Shown here: positions 11,601 to 22,201 of the stretch, piece after piece
Position numbering within the stretch: position 1 is the first letter of the stretch
Layout of the letters: each line of letters begins with the position of its first letter
Assembly (NCBI RefSeq): GCF_002775205.1
Contig: NC_036458.1
Coordinates: 4,370,560-4,434,559 of the forward strand
Direction of reading: 5' to 3'
DNA from: Xiphophorus maculatus
Lineage: Eukaryota > Chordata > Actinopteri > Cyprinodontiformes > Poeciliidae
Length of the DNA stretch: 64,000 nt
The notes under the pieces: generated by a model
Seen by the model: only the letters and a program-made list of their open reading frames with translations
Told to the model about the DNA's origin: nothing
The model's database searches: none
Made by a program: the position numbers and the translations under genes

Positions 11601-13493
11601 TTATGTCCACTATTAAAATTAACAAAAAGATTTTTAGATTTATTAAAAATCAATGACTGGGGTGGAAATTGCAACACACACAAAAAAACCTAAACAACAT
11701 ATAATGTAGAACAGGGGTGTCCAAAGTGTGGCCTGGGGGCCATTTCTGGCCCTTGAAAGGAAGTTGATGATAAAAATTTAGGCAACAAAATAAAAAACAA
11801 CTGATGACCCAAAAAGTTTGGAAATTGTCTTTTTTTTTTAAACAAGAAACCCTTTTAATGTTTTGGATCTTTTATGATATATATAGTTCAGGGGCGCCGT
11901 ACAGGGGGGAAAGTGATGACAATTCTAAGGGCCCCTGACCAACGGGGCCCTCCACAATTTATTTATTTATTTTTTGTTCATAGAAATAAAATAAAAATTT
12001 GGGGCCATGTCAATTACAAAATTAATCATATTGTATTTTCGAAGAATGTTTTTAGCAGTAAAAATGTTATGTTCCCACTCCCAGACCAAAAAACACACAT
12101 CCATATTTGCCCTGAACCCCCTGGATCTGCATGAAATGGTTCGTTCCTGCTTGGAGCTTTAGGGTGACGGTGTTCAGCAGCAGACAGTGGAAGACAAGAA
12201 CGACTGTGGCTGTCACTCTGCTGCTAAGAAAAATTATAAAATCAGGTTTTCAAAAGAATAAAAAATAGAGAGAGAAAAAGGCAAGAGTGTCAATTTATAA
12301 CCCAGTTTTTCTCCTCCAAGTGGTGGGTAGACTGTGTGAGATTATCAATCATTAGCATAGTTAGCTTAGCTACAGACAGTTTGCCTCCATTTCGCTAGCA
12401 TTTAATGAATTAAGGAAAAAAATTATCAAGATATTCATATATTTAACGTGTCCCTCTACATTTTACCACTGAACAACAGATGAGTCAGTCAGCAGCAGCT
12501 CTAATCCCCGTCCCTCCTGACCCGCCCTCTCCTAAGTGAAATTAAAGCTGCAGTATGTCACTTTTATAAAAATACATATATTTTTTTCACATATTTGTTA
12601 AAACTGTCATTATGTTGTGACAGTATGATATGAGTTAGATAGAAACGATGCGACAGCTAGTTCTAAGCTTGTGGCTTCTTTGTAGTTGTCATAGCAACTC
12701 CATAACAACTGCCTGCCAAGATGGCTGCCAGCTACAAAGTTCCTGGAAATGTGATGTCAGATGAAAACCATGTATACAGACTTAATGAAAAATTTGTTTA
12801 TTGGTGAGCAGGTTAAACTACAGAAAATAAAAATCATCGTAAACTAACTTGTGCATTTTTAATTTAAGGAATTTTGTGGCCCACCAGTAGTTTAGATTTT
12901 CTAGTTTTGGCCCCCAAAGCAACAAGTTTGAACACCACAGAAGAAGAAATACTCTTCACTCACCTACAATGTTTATCCCTTCAAGCTTGCACACCTAGAG
13001 AGGAGAACATAAAATATTTTTAATAAGAGTCTAAAAATAAATAGGAATAAAGGTTTTCTGAGTGTGATCTCACCTCTAAGCGTGTCTCCAGCTCAGTGCA
13101 ACAGTTGGCCAGGATGCTGAGAGCCAGGTCCAGAACTTTCCTGGAGCACTCGGGATGTTTGAGCAGGTTCAGCAGGACTTTGAGTCCACCTTTCTCCCTG
13201 AATCTGGCGATGCCTGCCTTGTCGCCCTTGATATGCTGCGTCCTGATGGCAACTAGGGCTCGCCACTGATGCATCTTTGACCGCTTGTCTGTGTCTTTGG
13301 ATGGGACTGTCTGATGCTCAGCCCGTCCTGGTGAACCAGGTTCACAGAGGTGGGCCAAACACCAGGTCAATGAGGATTCTGGTGTCAATGTTTGGCCTTC
13401 TTTGGGGCTTATTCTCGGCAGCTTTCCGTCACTTTTCACAGGTGATGAAGCCATGACTGATAAAACTGGCAGGTCACGCGATAACTTATCCAA
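5605..13493 (-). CDS. armc5: Armadillo repeat-containing protein 5
   Basis: ARMC5 is an ARM-repeat plus BTB protein that serves as a CUL3 substrate adaptor; the human gene is a tumour suppressor in adrenal hyperplasia. There are seven coding exons, 5' to 3': 13074-13493, 12964-12994, 11499-11609, 9712-10600, 8567-9273, 7507-7639 and 5605-6751. All phases agree and give 1145 residues (human about 935). The N-terminal [11 protein letters not shown] and [14 protein letters not shown] and exon 3's [17 protein letters not shown] match human closely. ARM repeats run through exons 1-4. Exon 5 carries a long Ser/Pro-rich linker and then [19 protein letters not shown]. The BTB-like region (about 860-1000) lies in exon 7 and contains [10 protein letters not shown] and LHYLHGCRF. 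The extra length relative to human is mostly linker. Exon 6 uses a GC donor. A second Met (MASSPV) lies 13 residues after the first ATG. Confidence 0.95.
6775..6975. repeat. Dispersed repeat, 'TTGAAACTGTCACCATGTTG' family
   Basis: This stretch in the armc5 intron shares a block with 12540-12780 and 42395-42540: a 'gcagtaac/tgtcacttttataa' start, TTTGTTGAAACTGTCA, then GACAGTATGAGATAA and GTGAAAA. Three copies in one window mark it as a dispersed teleost repeat. I could not assign it to a class, because no A-box/B-box pair or terminal repeat was clear. Confidence 0.55.
7740..8555. repeat. ATTAATCG-rich palindromic MITE, near full length
   Basis: The element occupies the armc5 intron between exons 5 and 6. 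It starts with TTTTAGTAATCTATTCTTCT and GATTAATCGAG, and ends with inverted versions (GATTAATCATC, CTGATTAATC) and TGCTGCAGCCCT. Diagnostic internal words are GGCTTAA, TTTGCTATCC-like and CTCCAGTTAACGATTAATC. Other copies, whole or partial, lie at 6985-7345, 18515-19203, 31060-31465, 45437-46215, 46875-47400, 49998-50520, 53697-53912 and 60845-61325. Confidence 0.65.
10701..10995. repeat. CACTGCAAAAA foldback element, truncated
   Basis: The left end CACTGCAAAAACACAAAATC is intact at 10701. The arm continues with ACAGAACTAACTTACAAGTA and GAAAAAGTCCTAGTTCCATT, then turns back with CTGCCAATAGAACTAG. The right arm is lost after about 10995. It sits in the armc5 intron between exons 3 and 4. Confidence 0.65.
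11713..12938. mobile_element. Non-autonomous DNA transposon with GGGGTGTCCAAA ends and nested inserts
   Basis: The left end is AGGGGTGTCCAAAGTGTGGC followed by CTGGGGGCCA. The right end, read on the minus strand, is GGTGTTCAAACTTGTTGC followed by TTTGGGGGCCA. They form imperfect terminal inverted repeats of about 35 bp. Inside is a second dispersed repeat beginning 'aggggcgccgtacagggggg' (about 11890-12130), and the GAAACTGTCA family at about 12540-12780. The whole composite lies in the short armc5 intron 2. No transposase is visible. Confidence 0.55.
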
Positions 13494-14347
13494 ACTTTGC
13501 TATTGTTTGTTCACCCAGAACACCGTTAGGCATCACAGGACACCACCAGTGAAGCAATAAGGCACAATGTAGCATATTTCTTCACTTTTGACAATTGCAG
13601 AGTTGCTAATTAACTAGCAACGCTCTTGAAAAAGCCTAACGGGCTATGCACAAACTACAAATACCGATAAGACAATGGAAAGTTGTGTCACCTGACGCCG
13701 CACTCCCTGATGGGAAACTGAGTCCCCATCCACAGATCCGCTCCATTTAAAAAAGGCCTGGCGCTTGAGAAGGCCTAGAAACCGCTATTCGACGTAATTG
13801 GCGTGTATCTGCAATACGTTATTTTTTTTAATTCAAATTGTAAAGAAAATGTTCTATTTTCGCAATGTTATGTTACCAGAGATCGAATATATTTTGTGGG
13901 AAAAAAAGTGCAATCGCCTTCGCTAGCCGCTAACGCCATCTTTAGCCAAACAACAAAACGGGGGCGGTCTCCGGAGTGGAGCAGGGGCCAAAGAGGTGGG
14001 TCTGTGACCGAAATCTGGAATTTGTAGTTTCAGTTCTGATTCAATTCCACTATTCTAATGTGCGCCCTCTTTCTACAAAAACTACATTGCCCATGGCAAT
14101 GCTATGCAGCAGCTCCCGTGAAACAACCAAACGCATTTAGGGATTGTAGTTTGTTATGGGATTCTTTAAGGTTTAAAATACACATGAAGGACTACAAATC
14201 CCATATTACAAAAGATCGTCGTAAGAGCAATCGTTTATTGACGGAAAAAAAATTCATCGATGCATCCGTAAAGGTTGTTAAATTCCGCGATAGAGACATA
14301 GAGGTGAATGAAAACTTTAAAATTTCTATGGGAATTTAGATAAAAAT
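13494..14347. promoter_or_regulatory. Divergent promoter between armc5 and the Myb/SANT gene, with ZNF143-like motifs
   Basis: The two start codons point away from each other across 854 bp. The right half carries several copies of the ACTACAATTCCCA-type motif bound by ZNF143/Staf: 14014-14028 (minus, ACTACAAATTCCAGA), 14081-14100 (plus, ACTACATTGCCCATGGCA), 14139-14150 (minus, ACTACAATCCCT) and 14191-14204 (plus, ACTACAAATCCCAT). A weaker match lies at 13654-13665. There is no obvious TATA box. Clusters of this motif are typical of TATA-less bidirectional vertebrate promoters, so shared regulation of the pair is likely. Confidence 0.6.
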
Positions 14348-16410
14348 ATGGAAGTAATTGAGGCGATAGTGATACAAAATGCTAATGCGGACGGAAAGGA
14401 GTCGGCTGCGTCCAACAGCGTGGGCAGCGATAGGATAAAAGCAGGTTAGTAACAGAGAGTTTGGAGTTAGACTTGTTTGAACCAGTCATCGCATGATGCG
14501 AGGAGGGACTGATGAGTGCGCAACACACTCCCACTTCAAATATCATGTGAACATTATCATTAGACTGTATCTAAATAAGAGACTTTTTAATTCAACAAAT
14601 ACACTTTAGATATATTTTGTCACATATAGAACAGCTTGTTCCGGTCTATTTGTTTTATCATTTTGTTGGAAATCATTATTTATTGAGTATGACATCCATC
14701 CTTAGGAAAAATAAGCTTCTTTATGCTTCTTTGTTGACATTATAGGGTTGCGGGAACACAGCGGTGCAAAATGTGGGGGTTCTCTCTATGCAACGCATAT
14801 GGGCGCTGCGCTAGAGGGGGCGCCAAAGCTATAGCAGAAAGTTATTTTAAGTAAGCATTTTCTGTGTTTAACAGCTGTTTGCGCACGTAAATAATATGAT
14901 TAATAACAGGCCACTTATTTTCCTGCCTTGTGTCCTGTTACACATACACCTCTGGGAACATGTATCCAGTATACAACGGCCAATAGAATGGCCCAATAGG
15001 GCCACTGTTTATTAAAAAAGGGTACATTTACAATAAAATTTTTTTGAAATTTTAAGGTTGATCCAAGAAATTTTCTAGAAGAATCTTGGAAATTTCTGAG
15101 TTTGAAAGGTTGACACTTTGCTACAAAAACTTAAATATTCTGAGATTAATCTCAGAAATGTCCACGTTTTTCTAGAAAGTTTTATTAATATACTTTTAGT
15201 GATAATTGATATCTGCACTGGACAACATTGTAGATTTTAAAAAAGGAAAAATTCTGATTTTGAGAAGTTGAAAATTTGCTGGAAAAAACTCATCCATGTT
15301 TTTGGAAGAAAAAAAAACTAGGAAATTCCTGGTTCTGAAAAGTTGAAAATCAACAAGGAAAATCTCTAAAATTTTCTAGAAAAATCTTTTTCAAAAATTT
15401 TTCTAGATTCTTGCTGAAGTAATCTAAAAATGTGGAGGATTTTTTTTCTATGAAATGTTTGACTTTTCAAGCTAAGAAATTTCCAATTTTTTAAAACAAC
15501 AACTTTTTTTTAGCACATTTTTACTTTTCAAGCTCAGAAATTTTCACGTTTTTTCTACAAAATTTCTGAGATTTTTCTTGCAAATGTTTTACTTTTCAAA
15601 CTCAGAAATGTCCACGTTCTCTTATAGAAAATCTTGTTTTTTTTCTAGCAAATCTTCGTGTTTTTTTTGTTGCTTTGTTTATCTCAGACACTTCTGAGTT
15701 TTTTTGCAGAAATGTACTCCTCCTTGCTTTTTTTTTTTTTTAACGGTCTTGCAGTGCAGATATCAACTGTCACTAAAATTATGTTGCGTTTTTTTTGTTT
15801 TGCAGAATTCATCTGGACTCTGCAAGCCACATGGCACCTGGTCAACACCCGGCTGGAAATGGATCAGGCGTTTGACCAGCCAGTGTGCAAGAAGAAGAAG
15901 CTGTGGGAAGTGGTAGCAGAGAAGGTAAACGCCAAGCTGAGGGAGTCAGGGGTCACGGACATCACTGTTAAGGCCTACGAATGCGACCTGAAGTGGAGAA
16001 ACATGCTGGCCACCTACAGGAAGAACACAGACCGGGCTCGGCGATTGGGCGTGGCCAGCATCCACTGGGAGTTCTTCAAAGCCATGCATGAGGTTCTGGG
16101 TAAGAGCCGGGAGGAGATCGAAGCCCAGCGCCAGGCCAAGCTCAGCGGAACCAGAGTGGGAAAGGCCATCTCCAGCAAGAGGTTCACGCCGATCCTCCCC
16201 ACGCCGCCCGCAGCAGCCGCTGCCGCCACCAACCGGCCCCCGCAGGACGTCCTGCAGCTCTACATGGAGCTGCAGGAGAGAAAGCTGAACATGTGGGCTC
16301 AGCAGAAAGCGCTGGAGGAGAGGAAGATCGAGGCCATTAACAACCTGGCCCAGGCTATCTCCAGTCTGGCTCAGACCAACACCCCACAGACGTCAAAGGA
16401 CGGACATTAG
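14348..16410 (+). CDS. Trihelix Myb/SANT-like DNA-binding protein, Harbinger-derived type
   Basis: There are two coding exons, 14348-14444 and 15806-16410, joining in frame into 233 residues. After a 32-residue acidic leader, a trihelix domain shows the three regularly spaced tryptophans W36, W66 and W96 (EFIWTLQATW, KKKLWEVVAEKV, YECDLKWRNMLATYRKNT) and a following WEFFKAMHEVLG helix. Then come a basic linker, a Pro/Ala stretch (residues about 170-185) and a Gln/Glu-rich coiled coil (LQLYMELQERKLN to the end). This is the architecture of the Myb-like partner protein of PIF/Harbinger transposons and of NAIF1/MSANTD-type host genes. It binds DNA and, by family precedent, may carry a HARBI1-type nuclease to DNA or into the nucleus. 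The likely partner is the neighbouring convergent gene. Minus-strand armc5 shares its promoter. AATAAA lies at 17028-17033. I do not recognise a formal symbol. Confidence 0.8.
15195..15782. mobile_element. Foldback element with CAGTGCAGATATCAA ends next to the Myb-gene splice acceptor
   Basis: The left end ACTTTTAGTGATAATTGATA, continuing into TCTGCACTG (about 15193-15221), is matched in inverse by CAGTGCAGATATCAACTGTC, continuing into ACTAAAAT (about 15753-15780). The interior is the TTTCTAG/AGAAATTT low-complexity vocabulary seen elsewhere. The right end stops about 23 bp before the AG of the acceptor at 15804-15805, so the element probably supplies the branch-point region. Confidence 0.65.
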
Positions 16411-16539
16411 TTCATAACGCATCAGAGGAAAATTTCACTTCTGTTGTGTTACTGTAGCAAGCCGACAATATAAAACTCAAAGTTTTTGTTTATGGTCCAA
16501 AACCGACTATACATGCAATATCATTGTCTGCAAACTTTC

Positions 16540-16640
16540 AGTTAAGTTTATTTGTAAAGCAAATTTCAGCAACAAGGCAGTTCAAAGTGCTTCACATCAT
16601 AAAAAAACAAAAATACAAAGTCATAAAAGACTCAGTACGG
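16540..16640 (+). repeat. Probable LINE/SINE 3' tail
   Basis: The words AGTTTATTTGTAAAGC, CAACAAGGCAGTTCAAAG and TGCTTCACAT form a 3'-end block that is widespread in teleost retroposons. Only about 100 bp remain. The class is inferred from memory of the pattern, not from a search. Confidence 0.45.
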
Positions 16641-17059
16641 TCAACAAACTGAGAAAACTGGAAACAAACATTACATTTTGATCATCAAAATCATCAATAC
16701 ACACCAAATATATTGGTCAGTGTTTCAGTTTTTACGGTTCAAAAGCAACTCAGAGGTAAGTTTTTAGTCTAGATTAACGTCACTGGAGGATGCTCCTGCA
16801 ACTGCCTGATAACACAGCTGTAAGCCGAACATTTTCTTTTCTACGTGTCCCAAAGTTATTTATTTTTCTACTTAAATGAGTTACATTTGGTGTCTGAATA
16901 TGAAAGAACACAAAAGATCCACTAAAGAAAAGGTGAACATGATTTTTATACATAATCAGAATTATTCCTGTAACACCTGTCATGTTAAAAAAATTTAATG
17001 TTTGTAGAGCTGCTACTATCTACAGAAATAAATACTATTATAAACGTGTCTGTATTATT

Positions 17060-17290
17060 ATCAGAGGTGGGTAGACGCCCAAAAATGTACGAAAGTAAGA
17101 GTAGCACTACTTTAACTTATTACTCAAGTAAAAAAGAAATATATTATATACATCTATAGATATATATAATATATACTTATATATAGTTGTCCAAGAAATT
17201 ACTCAAATAAGAATAAGAAAGTGTTTGGTAAAACGACGACTCAAATACATAATGTAGTATTTAAAAATTACATAATCTGATCAACCAGAA
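17060..17290. repeat. ACTCAAGTA-type palindromic repeat, fragment
   Basis: Repeats of ACTCAAGTAAAA and ATTACTCAAATAAG with GTAAGAGTAGCACTACTT match the larger copies at 19728-20205 and 28995-29545. The inverse words (ACTTGAGTAATTTTT) occur at the other ends of those copies, so the family folds back on itself. Confidence 0.55.
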
Positions 17291-17641
17291 TATAAAGCTA
17301 TGTGGAAATATTGGTATTTCAGCAAAATAAAAATAATTAATATAAGATAATGAATCCATGCAAAATAAATATTTTTCCAAATCGTGTTCTCCCAGTAAAA
17401 AACTAATAAAACTTTAACAAAAGCTGTGTTGGGAATTTTTTTTTTTTTGCCGTAATATTCTGTTGTCCAACTCACAGAAGAGTTGAACAACTGAAATAAA
17501 AACCATTTTTTGAGAATATCTTCTATCATTTGTAATTTCTTTTTAAGAAAAGAAGCGAGAAAAAACGGATGTGTTATGGAAAAATCGGACATTTTATTTT
17601 GAAGCCGTGTTGCAGCCTTATTTGTTACAGTTTATATTCTG

Positions 17642-18603
17642 TCACGTGATTCCAGAGTTAATGTTCCTCAACAACAGATCTGCAGCAGCATCCCGTCTCT
17701 GAACTCCCTCCTCATCTTCCTCCCCGTCCTTCTCCTCTTCCTCTGCGGTTCGGATATTCTCCATTTCAGAATCCAGTCGAAGTTCTTGTCCCATCCGCAG
17801 GAACACGTTGTGCAACACGCAGGCGGTCAAAACGACGGTTCTGGCCCGGTCGTAGTTTCCGATGTCCAGATAGCTGAGCCGTTTAAATCTGGCCTTCAGA
17901 CTGCCGACGGCCCAATCCAGGATCCGACAATGTTCCGCCAAGGTTCGGTTGAAGACTTCCTGTTTTGGTCCGCAGCTTCCGGTGTAAGGGGTGAGAATCC
18001 GCGCCGATAGAGGGTATCCGGTTCTGGCTACAAGGCAGGAACCGGGTGGCATCAGCTGAGGGTTCTGTTTGAGTCGGTCTGTCAGTATCCGGCCGCGGTC
18101 CGAATCGGAGCCGCTGCTGACTCTGCAGTGCAGGAACTGACCTCGACGGCTGCAGACCAGCTCCAGGTGTAACCAGCGGTCCGGATGGGCCGCCATCTTG
18201 AACCTCTTCTCCGCAGGTCCCAGACTCTCCAGGTCATGTTTTCCTGCAGGCAGGCGGATGGGAATCTGTGTGTGTCCCAAAACTCCCAGGACCCGAGGAA
18301 GACTACGGCCTTCATCCTCCTGACTATCCACCACCAGACCGGAAAATGGGAAAAGTGCCTTTGCAGCCTCTTCTCCTGGAAAACACATGGTTATTAAAAC
18401 ATTGATGCTCCAACATCATCCAAAAATTTACAATAAAATGTATTTTTATCTTAGTTTTATTACACATATATAGTTATGTATATAAGCTATGCTAATATAG
18501 AAGTTGTGTCAGATATATTTTTATCCAGTTGATTAATCGATTACTAAATTCGCTGATGTCTATTTCAATAATAAATTCATCACAATTAATTGTTTCAAAA
18601 TTG

Positions 18604-18635
<32 letters not shown>

Positions 18636-20604
18636 TGTATGTATGTATGTATGTATGTATATATTTCTGTATATATAAAATTTGGCACATTCTTTTGCAG
18701 ATTTTTCATTTAAGCCCAATTTAAGTACAATATTAGAAATACTTAAAAATAGAAATAAGTACTACTATTCTTTTTTTCAAATAAGAAAATAAATATTTTA
18801 TTGCCTAAGATGCAATAATGCATTATTCCTTTTGTAGGAAGGGATGCATCTGGAGCTAAAAAAAAAAAGTACTACCAACATCAACATGAAAAACTCAGTC
18901 CTCAGCTTGATCTGTTGATGAATTGTTCAATAACTGGACAGCAAAAGGTGCATAAAAGGACATTTTACTTAACAGAATTTGAATCGGGTGAAGCTAAAAC
19001 TGCAACATGAGGAGTTCTGGGTGCAACATATTTAAAAATGGAAGCATTTTTTGTTGTTTGCTTTGTAAAATACATGATTTTTGTACAATTTTGGTTTAGG
19101 TTCTGTTGAAAGTCTGGCAAATGGCCTTTTTGTTGAGTCTGTATTCTCCAGTTAACGATTAATTGACGACTCTTTCAATATTCAGTTAATTGTGTCAGCC
19201 CTAGGAACGTACCAAGCGGCCATCTGATTTGCTCGTCCGTTAGCGTGCTGATCCGCTCACAGAAGGAGAAGAAGATCCTGTGGATGTTTCCTTTCTCCAG
19301 CTGGAAGCGGCGGGACACGGAGCGGTAGCTGACCCGTTCAGACAGCAGGGACAGAGACAGGAGGACAGTGTGGGACAGAGACAAGCGAGCGCGTCCAGCC
19401 AGTCGAGACCCAGATGTGGAGCCTTGAAGCAGCTTTGAAATGTACTGGAAACAAAATAAATGTAACTGTGTTAGATATTCAGCGGACTTTATAAAGCGTC
19501 AGATGAAATTTATCCACTATATTCTAGATAAAATGTGTATTTCATCCAATTTGCTGCAAATCTGAGGTAAATTCAAGGTTAAAAATCATATATATAGGTT
19601 TAAATATAAAGACATTAGTTAGTTTTGTTTTATTTCAAGTGCACTAAGATATTTGCACCAAAAACTTGACTAAGTTACTTGGTATAATTTAGTGTTTTTG
19701 CAGCGTATTTATGTAAAATCAGAGGACGGTAGAATAGCCAAATACTGTACACAAGTAAGAATAGCACTACTTCAACATATTTTTTCTCAAGTAAAAGTAA
19801 AAAGTAGCCATCTAAGAAATTACTCAAGAAAGGGTAAAAAATATTTCAGATTAACAATCATTTAATACTTAAAAATTACATATTCAGACGACTAAAATAT
19901 AAAATTAAGTTGCAATTTTGGTATTTTAAGGACGAAAATGACAATAATTCATACAATTTTTTTTTAAAAAAACTAAATCTGGCAAAGGGACATTTTTCCA
20001 AATCAGTTTCTGTCAATAAAAACTTATGAAACTTTAACAAAAATTGCAGGTGTTTGTCTGTCTGGTGAATTTTTGGTTAAAAAGTTTGTTCGTCGTTAAG
20101 TGAAATGATAAAATCCAGAAATTTTACTCAAATAAGAGAAGCGATGCTTCATAGTAAAGTTACTCAAGTAAAAGTAAAAATACCCCTAAAAGTAAATTTT
20201 TTCACACAAAAAAAAAGTTAAGGAAAATATAACTAGGACTACCTGCCTCCGTGTAAAATATAAAACAGAGAACTGAATTTTATAATCACCGTGACTGCTT
20301 CACTGTCCGCTGTTTCTTGCTGGTTCTCGGATGCTGTCGCTCCCTTCTCGGTCGGACCAGTCAACCCGGCCGCTGTGGGTGAACCCCGGGGTCCAGGGCT
20401 CGGGTTGCCCCGCAGTAACCGCAGGTAAACGGCGGGAGAAGGCGGCTGCGCTTCGAGTCTCCCCACCAGCTCGGACTCCAGGATCTCCTCCACCGCCTGG
20501 TCCAGCCGGAGCTCCAGCTCCCCGGCTGACAGGGGCTCCCATTCCCGCTCCATCATGTCTAGAACCGCTCGGCCCGCAGATAAAACATGCTGCCTAAAAT
20601 CCAT
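17642..20604 (-). CDS. HARBI1-like protein, domesticated Harbinger nuclease lacking the catalytic triad
   Basis: There are three coding exons, 20290-20604, 19213-19444 and 17642-18375, joining in frame into 426 residues. Exon 1 (1-105) is a lineage-specific acidic/Pro-rich leader. Exon 2 carries a helix-turn-helix region (VSYRSVSRRFQLEKGNIHRI) that aligns with HARBI1. Exon 3 is the DDE nuclease fold: VLGVLGHTQIPI, LHLELVCSRRGQF, LVARTGYPLSARILTPY, LDWAVGSLKARFKRL and ACVLHNVFL align with the HARBI1 order. The active-site acids appear lost: Gly216 where DxxH is expected, Arg300 in the GDSGY position, and Asp336 for the Glu of IERAFG. The C-terminus is very acidic. AATAAA (minus) lies at 17593-17598. 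The open, spliced frame with a dead triad argues for an exapted host gene, perhaps a binding partner of the adjacent Myb/SANT protein. No formal symbol is assigned. Confidence 0.8.
18515..19203. repeat. ATTAATCG-type MITE with a (TATG)n microsatellite
   Basis: This copy lies in intron 2 of the HARBI1-like gene, between its second and third coding exons. It begins GTTGATTAATCGATTACTAA and ends CCAGTTAACGATTAATTGAC, then TGTCAGCCCTAGG. Its left arm contains an uninterrupted GTAT/ATGT tetranucleotide array at about 18604-18662, roughly 14 units, likely polymorphic. The right end stops about 10 bp before the donor side of exon 2. Confidence 0.65.
19560..19705. repeat. CACTGCAAAAA-family right-half fragment
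   Basis: The words TTAGTTTTGTTTTATTTCAA, GTGCACTAAGATATTTGCAC and TAGTGTTTTTGCAG are the right arm of the foldback family. The left arm is missing. Confidence 0.55.
19728..20205. repeat. ACTCAAGTA-type palindromic element
   Basis: It opens with ACACAAGTAAGAATAGCACT and TTTTTCTCAAGTAAAAGTAA, and closes with AGTTACTCAAGTAAAAGTAA and TACCCCTAAAAGTA. It occupies most of intron 1 of the HARBI1-like gene. No coding frame is visible. The same family is at 28995-29545. Confidence 0.55.
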
Positions 20605-22201
20605 CTGAGCTCATGGAGAAACAGAACCCGGTTCGGTTATCAGAACAGCGCAAAAACAACGAAGAGATCCATTTTATCGAGCGGAAGTATGCCAACTACT
20701 AAGCTAATGTTTGATGCCTTCACGGACTGTCGGAAATCTTTAAAGGAGCGCTGAAAAACAAAAACGACAAACGAAACCACAACAGAAAGTAGTAGGATGA
20801 CGTTTTGGGGGCTTTTTTCGACAGTGTGCAGCCTGAATAAGATGCCGACGTCACACCTGATACGGAGTAATATGGCTGCAAAACATCCGTGGCTTGCCAT
20901 GACTTTTAGCGACTTATCACGTGAACAAGCTTTTTCACGTGTGATTTGAATTTTATTTATTAAATGGTAGCACCGCAATTGCAAAGTTGTATATTTTCTA
21001 CATTAACGCAATATAAACAAATATTTGCACACATTTGTAATGGAAATGCAGTTATTGTTACCTTACCGGCAGAAGGTTCTTGGTTCAAATCCCAGTTTGG
21101 TGTCTTTCTGCATAAAGTTTGCATGCTTGATTACCCAGATTATTTTTTAGCTCACAATTGACCCATTACTTATTGTAAATCAAAATACCACACTGCACAG
21201 AGATGAAAAACAATTGTTTTAATGTTAAATCAGTTACAAGTGCAACTCTGGTAATGTCCACCTGTTTTAACAGCCTGAATTTGCAAACATGCTAACAAAA
21301 TGTGCTAAAACGGTTTCATTCCGCTCCTCAAGGGTCAGATTTCCTTTCTTTGAGATAAAAAAAAAAGGACCATCGATTTAATCTGAGGTTTGGATCTGCA
21401 AATATATTAGCTAAATTTAGGGGAAAGTGCAGCAATTAGTAAACTACAGTGGAGTGATATGATGGCCATTCAAGATGTTTTATGTATCCAAAATGTTTAA
21501 AATCTCCAAAGGTTTGACAGTAAAACAACAGTTCATCAATCAATGAGTTCAGTTTCAGTAGTTTCTGATGAAAACATTAACTACTGATTGGTAAAGAGTA
21601 ATAAAAACCAGTGGATCTCTTTTTATTTGAGTGTTGTTCAGAAGTTTTGAAATACAAACGGTAACTTAGAAATTCATACACTCCATTTTTATGGTTGCAA
21701 AACATCCAGGCAAAAGACAAAAAAAAAAACAAAAAAAACCCTACTTTCAGTTTAATAAAGAAACACACAAACACAAAACACTAAAAAAAAGCCACACTTA
21801 ATCAATTAAAACTCTTTAGCCAGCAAAACAAAGATTGTGAGCAAGGCAGCTTTCACCTTCCTCTAAATAGTCTAGAATTCATTAAATAAGAGGTACGATT
21901 CTTGGCTTCAGCCGTCACTAATCCCAAGATGGCCGACAGTGTTGTGACAGGTCCGTCAGGTTTCTCTGCAGGGTATCTTGTGAAACTTTTTTCTAACATG
22001 CCCTCGTTAATTTCAACACAAATAAACCACTTTAATCTCCCCTTAAATTTAAGGGGAATCTCTAATTATTTATGCCTCGTTTGAGAATTGTTGTCAGGAA
22101 AATGTCATTCGGCGAGGCTTCGCATCCCAGAATTGGACCCCACCCGATGCCCTCCCTCCGCCCCGATCTGTGGACCGGTTGTTGTTTTATGGCTCTGTCC
22201 T
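20605..22201. other. Promoter of the HARBI1-like gene and elob 3' region
   Basis: From 20605 to about 20950 is the 5' flank of the HARBI1-like gene; no TATA box is clear. The rest is AT-rich and includes the probable elob 3' UTR, with a minus-strand AATAAA at 21622-21627 about 580 bp below the stop codon. The open frames in this interval are short and have no recognisable product. Confidence 0.5.

Larger units (their letters stand above)
16411..17641. other. Interval between the convergent Myb and HARBI1-like genes
   Basis: It holds the Myb-gene 3' UTR (candidate AATAAA at 17028-17033), a probable retroposon tail at 16540-16640 (AGTTTATTTGTAAAGC, then AGCAACAAGGCAGTTCAAAG and TGCTTCACAT), an ACTCAAGTA-type repeat at about 17060-17290, and the minus-strand polyadenylation signal of the HARBI1-like gene at 17593-17598. 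No further gene is visible. Confidence 0.6.

Noticed and set aside
14058-14339. 93-codon plus-strand frame upstream of the Myb gene start
   Set aside because: It lies in the divergent promoter, ends before the Myb-gene ATG, has no recognisable product, and contains the ZNF143-like motifs.
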